Below, one piece after another: positions 4,974 through 11,081 of a stretch of 11,081 nt of DNA. Position numbers and translations under genes: made by a program. The DNA is from an uncultured Collinsella sp. Its GTDB lineage: Bacteria; Actinomycetota; Coriobacteriia; Coriobacteriales; Coriobacteriaceae. Under the pieces are notes generated by a model. The model worked only from the letters and a program-made list of their open reading frames with translations, did no database searches and was not told the origin of the DNA. Numbering within the stretch: position 1 is the first letter of the stretch; each line of letters begins with the position of its first letter. Where the stretch lies: NCBI GenBank assembly GCA_900545075.1, contig UQXT01000066.1, positions 1 through 11,081 on the forward strand, written 5' to 3'.

Positions 4974-5453
4974 TCACACCCCCAAAGGTAGCTCTACTTT
5001 AAGCTTGTCTGTAATATTACAAGTTTCCTGAAATGACCAAAAGAGCGATGCAAAATCGTAGCTCTTGGGTTTAAGAATATTCTGACTTGGAATGCCACAA
5101 GCCCATTTGGCACCGTATCCATCTAAATCAAAATGAACATGGGTACCAACGATCAGCGATCCGTCCGGATTCCTGTGGCGGAGGACCTCTGGGTTATCGC
5201 TGTAGTCGAGACGGATCAATGGACGATCTGATACGCGTGTCTGCATGGTGCTTTTTCTGTCAGCAGAAAGTCCAAGGATTAAGGATGAACTTCTTTTATT
5301 CTCAGTGAGATCAAGATAGAACTTAAGGGCTTTATTCTCATTGGCAACAAGTTCGATTAGCGTTTTATCTCCAGGCGCAGGCCATTGTTTACGATATTGC
5401 ATATCGCGTACATCTTTGGACATCAAGATGTATTCGCGAGCAGCTGAATTCAT
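4974..5453 (-). CDS. DUF6978-like protein, partner of the DUF1828/1829 gene
   Basis: A 159-residue protein. The recognisable stretch is LIRLDYSDNPEVLRHRNPDG followed by GTHVHFDLDGYGAKWA (about residues 103-118), which matches my memory of DUF6978 (R-x-D ... NPDG ... GTH-x-H ... GYG-x-KWA). The conserved Thr-His-x-His and nearby acidic residues could form an active or metal site, but this is inference. I chose ATG 5453 because AGCAGGA stands five to six bases upstream. A GTG at 5495 in the same frame would add 14 residues, but it lacks a ribosome site and overlaps a palindrome better read as an operator. The gene is one base from the DUF1828/1829 gene and surely co-transcribed with it. Small protein plus larger partner is the layout of many toxin-antitoxin and defence pairs; the function is unknown. 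Confidence 0.7.
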   Translation of the reverse strand: MNSAAREYILMSKDVRDMQYRKQWPAPGDKTLIELVANENKALKFYLDLTENKRSSSLILGLSADRKSTMQTRVSDRPLIRLDYSDNPEVLRHRNPDGSLIVGTHVHFDLDGYGAKWACGIPSQNILKPKSYDFASLFWSFQETCNITDKLKVELPLGV

Positions 5454-5494
5454 GTCGTTCCTGCTGAAGGTGTTCACAGCAATTCCAATCCTCA

Positions 5495-5506
5495 CGGCAA
5501 TTGCCG
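5495..5506. promoter_or_regulatory. Perfect palindrome CGGCAATTGCCG upstream of the DUF6978-like gene
   Basis: A 12-bp perfect palindrome lies 42 bases before the chosen ATG at 5453. Its 10-bp core GGCAATTGCC recurs at 5713-5722 inside a longer palindrome in the same gene-free stretch. Repetition of the same palindromic core upstream of one operon suggests an operator pair. The GTG of the longer alternative start overlaps it. Confidence 0.4.
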
Positions 5507-5709
5507 AATAATCTCACCTTATGGTAAAGGCTCGTTGCGACAGAAATTTGAAGATATAGGGGAAGCGTTACTTTTAGGTGCTTCGTTCATTATGTGTGCA
5601 TCATATCGGTCCAACCAGATGCATCGATGCACCGACAGTAGCAAGGCTTGACCCTAGGAGCAAAGTAATTCTCGGTCCAAAAGACCTACTCTCACCAGTT
5701 TGACACTTC

Positions 5710-5725
5710 CGAGGCAATTGCCTCG
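5710..5725. promoter_or_regulatory. Perfect 16-bp palindrome CGAGGCAATTGCCTCG
   Basis: It shares the 10-bp core GGCAATTGCC with the palindrome at 5495-5506. As RNA it could form a 6-bp stem with a 4-base loop, followed on the plus strand by TCGTTTATCGATTTTT, so a plus-strand terminator is an alternative reading; but no plus-strand gene precedes it. Operator is my preferred but unproven reading. Confidence 0.4.
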
Positions 5726-5770
5726 TCGTTTATCGATTTTTCTCACACTCAAGAAGATTTTAGGGCTGGG

Positions 5771-6034
5771 TTAAGATGATCGGCGGCGTCCGGCATGCTC
5801 GAAGATAAGCGGCGCATTTGACCTGACGAACTCGATTAAGAAATCCAGGTCATCAGCAGTAAATCCTTCGACGTTGAACCATTTGACTGCAGGCAAGAAG
5901 CATTCCGCATGGTCAAAGCCAAAGTCAACCGGGCGCTCGACGGCTACGCGAACAGTTCCGTCTTCTCTTGTCTCTGAGTAGGCAAACTGGGTGCCATCAT
6001 CAAGCTGAACATAGCTCCAAAATGAAAAAAGCAA
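5771..6034 (-). CDS. Small acidic protein of unknown function
   Basis: An 87-residue frame, acidic, with a short beta-rich N-terminal half (SYVQLDDGTQFAYSETREDG, TVRVAVERPVDFGFDHAECF) and a helical C-terminal half (TADDLDFLIEFVRSNAPLIFEHA). I do not know a named family, although the sequence looks like a genuine folded protein and resembles small hypothetical proteins of Collinsella in my memory. The only available in-frame start is TTG 6034, with GGGAG only two bases upstream, unusually close. This start lies inside the 3' arm of the terminator of the upstream LPXTG gene, so the ribosome site and start would be paired in read-through RNA. Either the gene is translated only when the hairpin is absent, from a promoter inside it, or the 5' end has been lost. 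Confidence in the protein is moderate, in the start low. Confidence 0.55.
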   Translation of the reverse strand: MLFSFWSYVQLDDGTQFAYSETREDGTVRVAVERPVDFGFDHAECFLPAVKWFNVEGFTADDLDFLIEFVRSNAPLIFEHAGRRRSS

Positions 6035-6057
6035 CGCTCCCTTGCCGAAAGCGTTGC
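6019..6057 (-). terminator. Strong Rho-independent terminator of the LPXTG gene, overlapping the next start
   Basis: On the minus strand GCAACGCT (6050-6057) pairs with AGCGTTGC (6031-6038) around an 11-base loop, followed by TTTTTTCATTTT (6019-6030). It lies 52 bases after the stop of the LPXTG gene. Its last stem bases and T-run are also the first codons of the 87-residue frame. Confidence 0.85.
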
Positions 6058-6109
6058 CCTTAAAGCTCCTACAGAGCTCTTGTATCGCAGCCAGGTGTGT
6101 CGGACCGCA

Positions 6110-7204
6110 TCAGCAGCGATATGCGGCGCTCAGAAGCACTGTCCCCAGCAGGAATAGCGTTAAGGAGGCAGCTATCCAATAGCCGTCGCCGGTCTTGGGA
6201 AGCGTCTGTGTTGTTGCCATAGTGGATTTGGGCTTGGTCGTCTTGGTGATTGTTGTCTTGGTGACCGTTGTCTTGGGCGATGTAGCTGCGGGTTTCACCG
6301 CAGGATTTGCCGCCGGTTCCGCACCGGGTTGCCCCGCAGCAGGGTCGGCGCCACCAGTAGGCTCGCCCGTACCATCACCCGGCACCTCGCCGCCGGGTGT
6401 AACGGTCTCCCCTGCCGGATCAGTAGCACCTTCGGGCTCGATCACCACATGCGTGGCCACGGCCCCGTCAGCATCCACCACGCCGGCAGCACCAAAGAAT
6501 CCGCCTGCGGGCGTCACAAAGTGCGCGGCCACGAGCGATCCGCGATCGCAGGCAACGCCGGCATCCGTACCGGTCGCATCCAGCCAGGACGCATCCACGA
6601 CAAGTGTCTCGCTCGCAGCTCCGGCACCAAACCCCTCGTCGAGCAAGCGCACGCCATAGAAGCGTAAACCCGCATCGGTGCCAGTGCCCGCTGCAGTAAC
6701 GTGCCCGCCGCCGCACACGGTCAAGCTGCCTGCGGCTATGCCGGCAACAGTCTGGTCAAGAACGCCTGCCCCATCGGCCCTGGCATCGACCGTGCAGCCG
6801 TCCACCACCAGCGCCTGGGACACATGGATCCCGCATTGCGAACCCGTCGCCATGAGCGAGCCGGAGCCGCGAAGCGTAAGGTTTCCCCACACCTCCATCC
6901 CGCTCATGGAAATGTCCGCATCGGGCGCATGCGTCTCGATCACGGAGTTTTGCCCCACAAGCGTCACTACCAGGTCGCCGTCGGCGCCGATGGCCTCACC
7001 AGCATAGCCAGTTAGCTCAAGATGATTGTAATTTGTCCAAGCCCATCCGGGACCCGACACGCCCGGCTCGTAGTACGTGGCGCCCGCAATGAACAGGCTG
7101 TCCGCGCCCGCGGCATAAGAAGGCCCGCCCAGCAAAACGCATAGGCAGGCCATTACGGTAAACAGAATGTAGTGACGGCTGGTGTGGAACGCGGTGGCAA
7201 ACAT
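6110..7204 (-). CDS. LPXTG-anchored cell-wall surface protein
   Basis: A 364-residue secreted protein. Residues 1-32 form a signal peptide (basic start, hydrophobic YILFTVMACLCVLLGG, likely cleavage after SYAA). Residues from about 36 to 255 are Gly-, Ala- and Val-rich with repeating short beta strands (LVVTLVGQNSVIE, LTLRGSGSLMATG, LVVDGCTVDA, SLTVCGGGHVTAAG, ETLVVDASWLDATG), which suggests a right-handed beta-helix or carbohydrate-binding-like fold. A stalk rich in Pro, Gly, Glu and then Thr/Lys (KTTVTKTTITKTTKPKS) follows. The C-terminus has the sortase signal LPKTG at 335-339, a hydrophobic span and a short RC tail. Sortase would link it to peptidoglycan. I chose ATG 7204, with GGAG five bases upstream, over GTG 7243, which has no ribosome site and would precede the signal peptide with 13 residues. 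It appears monocistronic, with its own terminator. The ligand is unknown. Confidence 0.9.
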   Translation of the reverse strand: MFATAFHTSRHYILFTVMACLCVLLGGPSYAAGADSLFIAGATYYEPGVSGPGWAWTNYNHLELTGYAGEAIGADGDLVVTLVGQNSVIETHAPDADISMSGMEVWGNLTLRGSGSLMATGSQCGIHVSQALVVDGCTVDARADGAGVLDQTVAGIAAGSLTVCGGGHVTAAGTGTDAGLRFYGVRLLDEGFGAGAASETLVVDASWLDATGTDAGVACDRGSLVAAHFVTPAGGFFGAAGVVDADGAVATHVVIEPEGATDPAGETVTPGGEVPGDGTGEPTGGADPAAGQPGAEPAANPAVKPAATSPKTTVTKTTITKTTKPKSTMATTQTLPKTGDGYWIAASLTLFLLGTVLLSAAYRC

Positions 7205-7429
7205 AACTGCTCCGATCTTCGCAAGAGCCAATGGAAGCTGCACCAGGAAATGCCCTGGTAGCAGTAGCTATTAGTGTAGCGAGATTAGACAAGGGGCGAA
7301 GATGATACCCGTGATCGAATCCCGAAATTAGGTGTAAATCGTTTTGTCAATCGGTGAACGGAGGGAGTAGCGGGCACCAATTGATTGTCGATACGAGTCC
7401 TAATCATGTCAAAGCTGAACTTGAGCGCA

Positions 7430-8101
7430 TTAAGTTCGTGATTTCAATGGGACCCAATCCAATAGCTTTGCATATAGCTTCTCAGGCTTATCCCATAGGC
7501 CTATCAAGGATTCATCATGGTTCAGCCTGATAATGACCGAGTACTCTTGTTTAAACTTATTTACAGCAAATTTGCTTTTGCCTTTACAGAGCAGGTATTC
7601 CTCTAGGCCCTCAAGAGCGATCTTGCGCTTTACTGAACCAATTTTTTGAGCTGAATCTTCTCTCGAAAGACCCCAAGATTTTTGAATTGCCGTGATCATT
7701 TTGTCTTCATGTACAGAAGCGTCAATTAAGGCGCGGATTGTATTTTCTACCCCAATCTCAATACCCTGATCAAATGCCTCGATACGTTCATCGCTAATTA
7801 TGTCATTCAGGACTTCGCTACATGTTTCAGTTACTACCGTAACGCCCCTGTTAAATAAATCAAATAGCATGTCTCTCGCCGTTGCCAAGTCTATCGCCTT
7901 CATATTGACGTTGTTTTCTGGTTTTCCTTTTGGGCAAATCCTATATTTCGCTGAAGCAAAGATAGAAACCTCTTTAATTCCTTTTGAGTCGTCACCATCA
8001 ATCTTCGGCTCAACCTTCAATACACCCTTATTGGTTACTTCAAAAAGCAGTCGAGCCTTTCGATCGGAATATACGACCTGAAACCAATTCGTGCAGCACA
8101 A
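7430..8101 (-). CDS. Orphan protein of unknown function, 5' end doubtful
   Basis: A frame of 223 codons in AT-rich sequence, ending at TAA 7430-7432. I do not recognise the family. The N-terminal third has alternating beta-type segments (FQVVYSDRKARLLFEVTNKG, KEVSIFASAKYRICPKGKP). The C-terminal half is helical and charged; FDQGIEIGVENTIRALID followed by KSWGLSREDSAQKI faintly recalls the helical tails of Rpn-like PD-(D/E)XK nucleases, a weak resemblance only. The start is a problem. The first possible codon is TTG 8101 with no ribosome site, the frame stays open some 13 codons further up to a TGA inside the acyltransferase terminator hairpin, and the next choices are TTG at codon 28 (AAGGGTG upstream) or ATG at codon 67. 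This looks like a gene that lost its 5' end, or one read from a non-canonical start. Confidence 0.5.
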   Translation of the reverse strand: MCCTNWFQVVYSDRKARLLFEVTNKGVLKVEPKIDGDDSKGIKEVSIFASAKYRICPKGKPENNVNMKAIDLATARDMLFDLFNRGVTVVTETCSEVLNDIISDERIEAFDQGIEIGVENTIRALIDASVHEDKMITAIQKSWGLSREDSAQKIGSVKRKIALEGLEEYLLCKGKSKFAVNKFKQEYSVIIRLNHDESLIGLWDKPEKLYAKLLDWVPLKSRT

Positions 8102-8111
8102 TATAAAGGCG

Positions 8112-8143
8112 TGAGGGGTATCGGCGACAGCCGATACCCCTCA
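8112..8143 (-). terminator. Perfect 14-bp hairpin after the acyltransferase gene
   Basis: TGAGGGGTATCGGC (8112-8125) pairs perfectly with GCCGATACCCCTCA (8130-8143) around a 4-base loop. It stands 82 bases after the acyltransferase stop. The tail on the minus strand is ACGCCTTTATATTG, so the T-run is weak; on the plus strand it is purine-rich. Termination of the acyltransferase transcript is the best explanation. Confidence 0.65.
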
Positions 8144-8224
8144 AGAAATAAGAACTCGCTGAATGGCCAAGCCGGCCCAATGCAGCCAGCTGAAAGTTTA
8201 CTTACTTTTATTCCAGCCAATTAC

Positions 8225-9235
8225 TCAAGCAATTCGAAAAGCCTTAATAATAGAATTAAACCAATTCTGACTAACCGTTATCGTCGTAATTACTATTACT
8301 AAAACAGTAGTCACGGTTTGCTGATCAACCGAATGGAATAAAACCAATTGTACAAATGTAACAAGGAAAGCAATAAACGGCGAATATAGATATAAATACT
8401 GACTATGATATCTACCCATTTTAGAAAAATAATTGTCTTCTACTTTAACGTATTTGCCCAAAGATAATAACCCGTATACAAGAAAGAAATTTCCAAAATA
8501 AAACTCATATCTGCCGAAGCAATAAAATTCAAGAACCGTAATTAGGCACCCAATTCCTAATAAATAATAATAAAATGATTTTTGAAATTTAGGCTTATTA
8601 CTACTCAGATATTTACCAAGGTAGAAAAATCCAAGGCCCTCAATAAGCCAGTTACGGTAAAAATATGCCTGCACACCACTGCCAACAACAATCATTAGTC
8701 CTTCGCTCATTATCCAATACAGGGTTAATAAAATTGGAACAATTTGAATAGCAAGTTTATTCAAATTCAATTTATTAATTAGATAACCTGCCAGATAGAC
8801 CATTCCAATCGCATGTAGATACCAAAGGTATTCACTTCCAAAGGCGCTACCAAATACAATGCAATTAAATACCGTCTTAAACGATATATCTAGTTTTGCC
8901 CACATTGCCATCTCCGGATATGAACCCTTAGAGAACAGCGTAAAAATAGCAAACCATATAAGATTAAAGAGAAAATACAGATACAGGAAATGTCTGCCTC
9001 TATCTAAGTGCTTCGCCCCCATACTCTTATTAAAATAACCAGAGATTGCTAAATAAACCGGAACCGCCGATCGCGAAATTGCAGACCAAACACCGCCAAA
9101 TAAACAATCTGGTAAAGGATTGTGAATTAAAACGACGCATATAAATAGAAGGTACTTCAATAAGTCAAAATAATAATTTCGATTATTCGTTTGCGCGGGC
9201 GAAACGACAACATCAGATTGCATATTCATTTCCAT
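8225..9235 (-). CDS. Acyltransferase family 3 membrane protein (surface glycan or lipid O-acyltransferase)
   Basis: A 336-residue integral membrane protein with about ten hydrophobic segments. The N-terminal segment NYYFDLLKYLLFICVVLIHN (residues 20-39) with its His near the end of the first helix, AVPVYLAISGYF (57-68), and LWYLHAIGMVYLAGYL further on are the landmarks of the acyltransferase-3 family (OafA/OatA/WecH type). These proteins move acetyl or similar groups from the cytoplasm onto sugars of capsules, O-antigens or peptidoglycan. There is no fused SGNH domain, so it is the membrane-only form. Neighbouring heptose-nucleotide genes suggest a polysaccharide substrate. ATG 9235 lacks a good ribosome site; the ATG at codon 5 has GGAAA a few bases before it and may be the true start. 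Base composition is far more AT-rich than the flanks, a strong sign of lateral acquisition. Confidence 0.85.
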   Translation of the reverse strand: MEMNMQSDVVVSPAQTNNRNYYFDLLKYLLFICVVLIHNPLPDCLFGGVWSAISRSAVPVYLAISGYFNKSMGAKHLDRGRHFLYLYFLFNLIWFAIFTLFSKGSYPEMAMWAKLDISFKTVFNCIVFGSAFGSEYLWYLHAIGMVYLAGYLINKLNLNKLAIQIVPILLTLYWIMSEGLMIVVGSGVQAYFYRNWLIEGLGFFYLGKYLSSNKPKFQKSFYYYLLGIGCLITVLEFYCFGRYEFYFGNFFLVYGLLSLGKYVKVEDNYFSKMGRYHSQYLYLYSPFIAFLVTFVQLVLFHSVDQQTVTTVLVIVITTITVSQNWFNSIIKAFRIA

Positions 9236-9371
9236 AGGTGATCAAAGTTCAGAAAGGGAAAGTTGAAGGATATTTTACCGACAGCATTGCAATATAGGTT
9301 AAAGCAAGCAGCTCCAAAGTTAGAGTTATTGAAATTTCGCCTTAGAGCGCATTCACGAAACACCCAATGCA
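9236..9371 (-). promoter_or_regulatory. Intergenic leader of the acyltransferase gene
   Basis: The AT-rich gap between the heptose gene stop and the acyltransferase start has no clear terminator. A weak promoter candidate on the minus strand is TATATT (about 9289-9294), without a good -35. Base composition changes here from GC-rich to AT-rich, so this gap is probably the junction of two acquired segments. Confidence 0.25.
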
Positions 9372-10523
9372 TCAAACGTAAATAAAATTGATATCTGCTG
9401 TCCTGGCGGCCGCTTCATCGGTAGGCATATCACCGTACATAACACAATCAACCGCATTGGCGTCGAAGTCACGTATCGCGGCCAGCAGCATTCCCGGCGC
9501 TGGCTTACGACACTTGCACGGGCCCGTGTAGTCAGGGTGGTGCGGGCAGAAGTACCACGCGTCCACGTGAACGCCGAGCCCCTCGAGCTCGTCCTCCATG
9601 TACCGGTGCAGTCGGCGCATGTCGGACTCGGTATAGAGGCCCTTGGCGATGCCGGCCTGATTGGTGACGACGACTACCTTGTAGTCAGGGTCCTCGGAGT
9701 AGGCGCGCATGATATCGACCGTGGAAGGGATCAGTTCCAGCTTCTCCGGCTCGTGCAGGTGCCCGGTGTCCACGTTGATCGTGCCGTCGCGGTCGAACAT
9801 GGCGAGCTTCCAGGGCCTGGCGAGCGGCGCGAGCATCGTCTGCGCGAGCTCGTAGTCCTCGGGAACACCGATGTCGATGAAGCCGCCGCCGCACTCGGCG
9901 GCGCGCAGCGCCCCGTCGCCGACGACGCGCTCGAAGTAGTCGCTCTCCAGGGAGAACTTCTCGGGCATGTCATCCAGGGCGTCCCTGCGCAGCAGGTAGA
10001 CGCCCGCGTTGATGAGGCCCTCCTCGCACGGGCGCTTCTCGTGGAAGGCGGCCAGCGCTCCGCCGGCGTCGACGTCGACCGTGCCGTAGCGCTCGAAGTC
10101 GCGCATGCGCTTGACGGCGATGACGGCCGAGACGCCATCGGGGGAATCGGCCGCGGCGGCCTCCATGGCGGCGAAGTCCACGTCGAGCCACGTGTCCCCG
10201 TTCAGGACGAAGACCCAGTCCGACTGGCACCTGCCGAGCGCCCTCTTCACGGCGCCGCCTGTAAACAGCGGTGTGTCCTCGGGGCTGTACTTGACTGCCA
10301 TGCCGCGGTAGGAGCCGCCGAAGAATTCCTCGATCTGCTCGCGGCGGTAGCCGTCGGCCACGACCGCGCGATCGAAGCCGGCTGCCGCCAGCTGGTCCAT
10401 GATGAAGCGCAGGAACGGCCTGCCGGCGACGGGCGCCATGGGCTTGCAGACGTCGGGCACGACGTGGGCGAGCCTGGTGCCGAAGCCGCCCGCCAGCACA
10501 ATGGCCTCGCGGTAGGGGCGCAT
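9372..10523 (-). CDS. Fused heptose-1-phosphate nucleotidyltransferase / heptose-1,7-bisphosphate phosphatase
   Basis: A 383-residue two-domain protein. Residues 1-235 are a sugar-nucleotidyltransferase: LAGGFGTRL at 10-18, K27-P-M-A-P-V, NGD at 108-110, and GFIDIGVPEDY at 214-224; the sequence is of the HddC/RmlA-like type. Residues 240-383 are a HAD phosphatase of the GmhB/HisB-N type: FDRDGTIN (nucleophile D244, acid D246), VVTNQAGIAKG at 285-295, a zinc loop CPHHPDYTGPCKC with C326, H328, C336 and C338, CRKPAPGM, and GDMPTDEA at 364-371. The reactions expected are removal of the C7 phosphate from heptose 1,7-bisphosphate and transfer of a nucleotide, probably GMP, to heptose 1-phosphate. 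In most bacteria these are two genes (gmhB, hddC). The gene begins immediately after the gmhA-like stop (TAGATG), with GGAG overlapping the stop, so it is translationally coupled. Nucleotide and anomer specificity are inference. Confidence 0.88.
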   Translation of the reverse strand: MRPYREAIVLAGGFGTRLAHVVPDVCKPMAPVAGRPFLRFIMDQLAAAGFDRAVVADGYRREQIEEFFGGSYRGMAVKYSPEDTPLFTGGAVKRALGRCQSDWVFVLNGDTWLDVDFAAMEAAAADSPDGVSAVIAVKRMRDFERYGTVDVDAGGALAAFHEKRPCEEGLINAGVYLLRRDALDDMPEKFSLESDYFERVVGDGALRAAECGGGFIDIGVPEDYELAQTMLAPLARPWKLAMFDRDGTINVDTGHLHEPEKLELIPSTVDIMRAYSEDPDYKVVVVTNQAGIAKGLYTESDMRRLHRYMEDELEGLGVHVDAWYFCPHHPDYTGPCKCRKPAPGMLLAAIRDFDANAVDCVMYGDMPTDEAAARTADINFIYV

Positions 10524-11081
10524 CTACTCCGCACCCCCGAACATATCCGCCTCCACCGCGGCGCAGAGGACATGATAGGTGGGCAGGTGCAGCTCCTGCA
10601 CGCGGAAGACCTCGTCACGCGGCACGCGGACGCAGGCGTCCGAGAGACCGGTGAGCTTGGACTCCTTGGAGCCGGTCAGCGAGACCACGCGCACGCCCTT
10701 GGCGCGGGCGACCTTGGCGGCCTCGACGACGTTGGCGGAGTTGCCCGACGTCGAGATGGCGAGAAGCACGTCGCCCGGCTCGCCGTAGCCGTAGACCTGC
10801 TGGGCGAAGACGCCGACGGCCGCCTCGTCGTTACCGAACGCCGTGGACAGCGCTGTCTGCGATACAAGCGAGATGGCGGGAAGCGACCCCTCGAGCCATG
10901 AGGGGGCCTCGGTGCCGTTGGCCTCGCGGTAGGCCTCGGAGAAGGCCCCGTCGACCGGGCGCTTGAAACGGAAGCTCTTCATGAGCTCGCCGACCGTGTG
11001 CTCGGAGTCGGCCGCGGAGCCGCCGTTGCCGCACACGAGCAGCTTCCCGCCGGAGCGGAAGGAGGCGGCGATCAGGTCGCG
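10524..11081 (-). CDS. gmhA: Phosphoheptose isomerase, GmhA-like (5' end beyond the window)
   Basis: The last 185 codons of a SIS-domain isomerase; the frame is open to the right edge, so the true start lies outside. CGNGGSAADSEH near the visible start is the phosphosugar-binding signature of GmhA/DiaA proteins, LAISTSGNSANVVEAAKVA is the second SIS signature, and VQELHLPTYHVLCAAVEADMF matches the C-terminal helix with the Q-E-x-H residues of GmhA. An internal stretch between the two signatures (FRFKRPVDGAFSEAYREANG) is longer than in E. coli GmhA but is seen in SIS proteins of this group as I recall. GmhA converts sedoheptulose 7-phosphate to D-glycero-D-manno-heptose 7-phosphate, the first step of nucleotide-heptose synthesis. 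The adjacent fused gene supplies later steps; the kinase (HddA-like) would be expected just outside. DiaA-like function is the alternative, made unlikely by the neighbour. Confidence 0.88.
   Translation of the reverse strand, partial: RDLIAASFRSGGKLLVCGNGGSAADSEHTVGELMKSFRFKRPVDGAFSEAYREANGTEAPSWLEGSLPAISLVSQTALSTAFGNDEAAVGVFAQQVYGYGEPGDVLLAISTSGNSANVVEAAKVARAKGVRVVSLTGSKESKLTGLSDACVRVPRDEVFRVQELHLPTYHVLCAAVEADMFGGAE

Larger units (their letters stand above)
5454..5770. other. Gene-free leader region of the DUF6978/DUF1828 pair with several palindromes
   Basis: No gene of support is visible. The stretch holds three perfect palindromes: CGGCAATTGCCG (5495-5506), TGCATCGATGCA (5620-5631) and CGAGGCAATTGCCTCG (5710-5725). 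TCGGTCCAA occurs twice, near 5606 and 5674. A weak minus-strand promoter candidate is TTGGTT with CATAAT 18 bp downstream (roughly 5592-5615), which would give a leader of well over 100 nt. I cannot settle which promoter is used. Confidence 0.45.

Noticed and set aside
6195..6659. Plus-strand Ser/Pro/Val-rich frame resembling a surface protein stalk
   Set aside because: It is the complement of the LPXTG protein stalk; the minus strand has the signal peptide, LPKTG motif and terminator.
8035..8220. Minus-strand 61-codon frame between the acyltransferase and orphan genes
   Set aside because: It runs through the perfect hairpin at 8112-8143, overlaps the orphan frame, and has no convincing ribosome site.
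9537..10901. Long plus-strand open frame (454 codons)
   Set aside because: It is antisense to the gmhA-like and fused heptose genes, whose families are clear. The composition (Val, Gly, Ala, Leu, Arg, His) is typical of a shadow of GC-rich coding sequence.

Overview
The window looks like an accessory stretch of a Gram-positive, high-GC chromosome, most likely a gut Coriobacteriia (Collinsella-like). The main cues are an LPKTG sortase-anchored surface protein, GC-rich core-type genes, and small protein families that I associate with Collinsella. This assignment is inference from the style of the sequence, not from a search. Every convincing gene, including the single tRNA, is on the minus strand, so the window reads right to left.

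Right end (11081 to about 9372), very GC-rich: the 3' part of a phosphoheptose isomerase gene (gmhA-like) abuts a fused gene for a sugar-nucleotidyltransferase plus a HAD phosphatase (HddC-GmhB-like). Together they cover three of the four activities of the GDP-D-glycero-D-manno-heptose pathway, which points to a heptose-containing surface glycan. Next comes an AT-rich membrane acyltransferase gene (8225-9235), probably a glycan or lipid O-acyltransferase, which ends at a perfect hairpin. An AT-rich orphan gene without a good start (7430-8101) follows.

Middle (7204 to about 4196): an LPKTG cell-wall-anchored protein with a signal peptide and a Thr/Pro/Lys-rich stalk ends at a strong terminator. 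The terminator's 3' arm overlaps the apparent start of a small acidic protein gene. After a gene-free stretch with several perfect palindromes comes a tightly coupled DUF6978-like / DUF1828-DUF1829-like gene pair of unknown function, a candidate toxin-antitoxin or defence module. Downstream of it are two 52-bp tandem repeats with hairpins and two tiny plus-strand reading frames with good ribosome binding sites.

Left-centre (3871 to 929): the most striking unit is a compact five-gene operon. In order it encodes a DUF3990 ADP-ribosyltransferase-like toxin candidate, a C-terminal XRE-HTH protein, a 61-residue acidic protein, a Doc/Fic-family toxin with an intact H-x-F-x-D-G-N-K-R motif, and a DUF3825 protein. 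The first four genes are linked by overlaps or an 11-nt gap. An extended -10 promoter lies between two 16-bp palindromes (TATCGC-N4-GCGATA), which together form a perfect 19-bp inverted repeat. This is a textbook layout for an autoregulated toxin-antitoxin operon, but with two unrelated toxin types in one transcript.

Left end (790 to 1): tRNA-Val(CAC) with its own terminator, a short repeated GACACCAA stretch that may be the tail of a lost integrase, and the first 110 codons of a gene that runs off the left edge.
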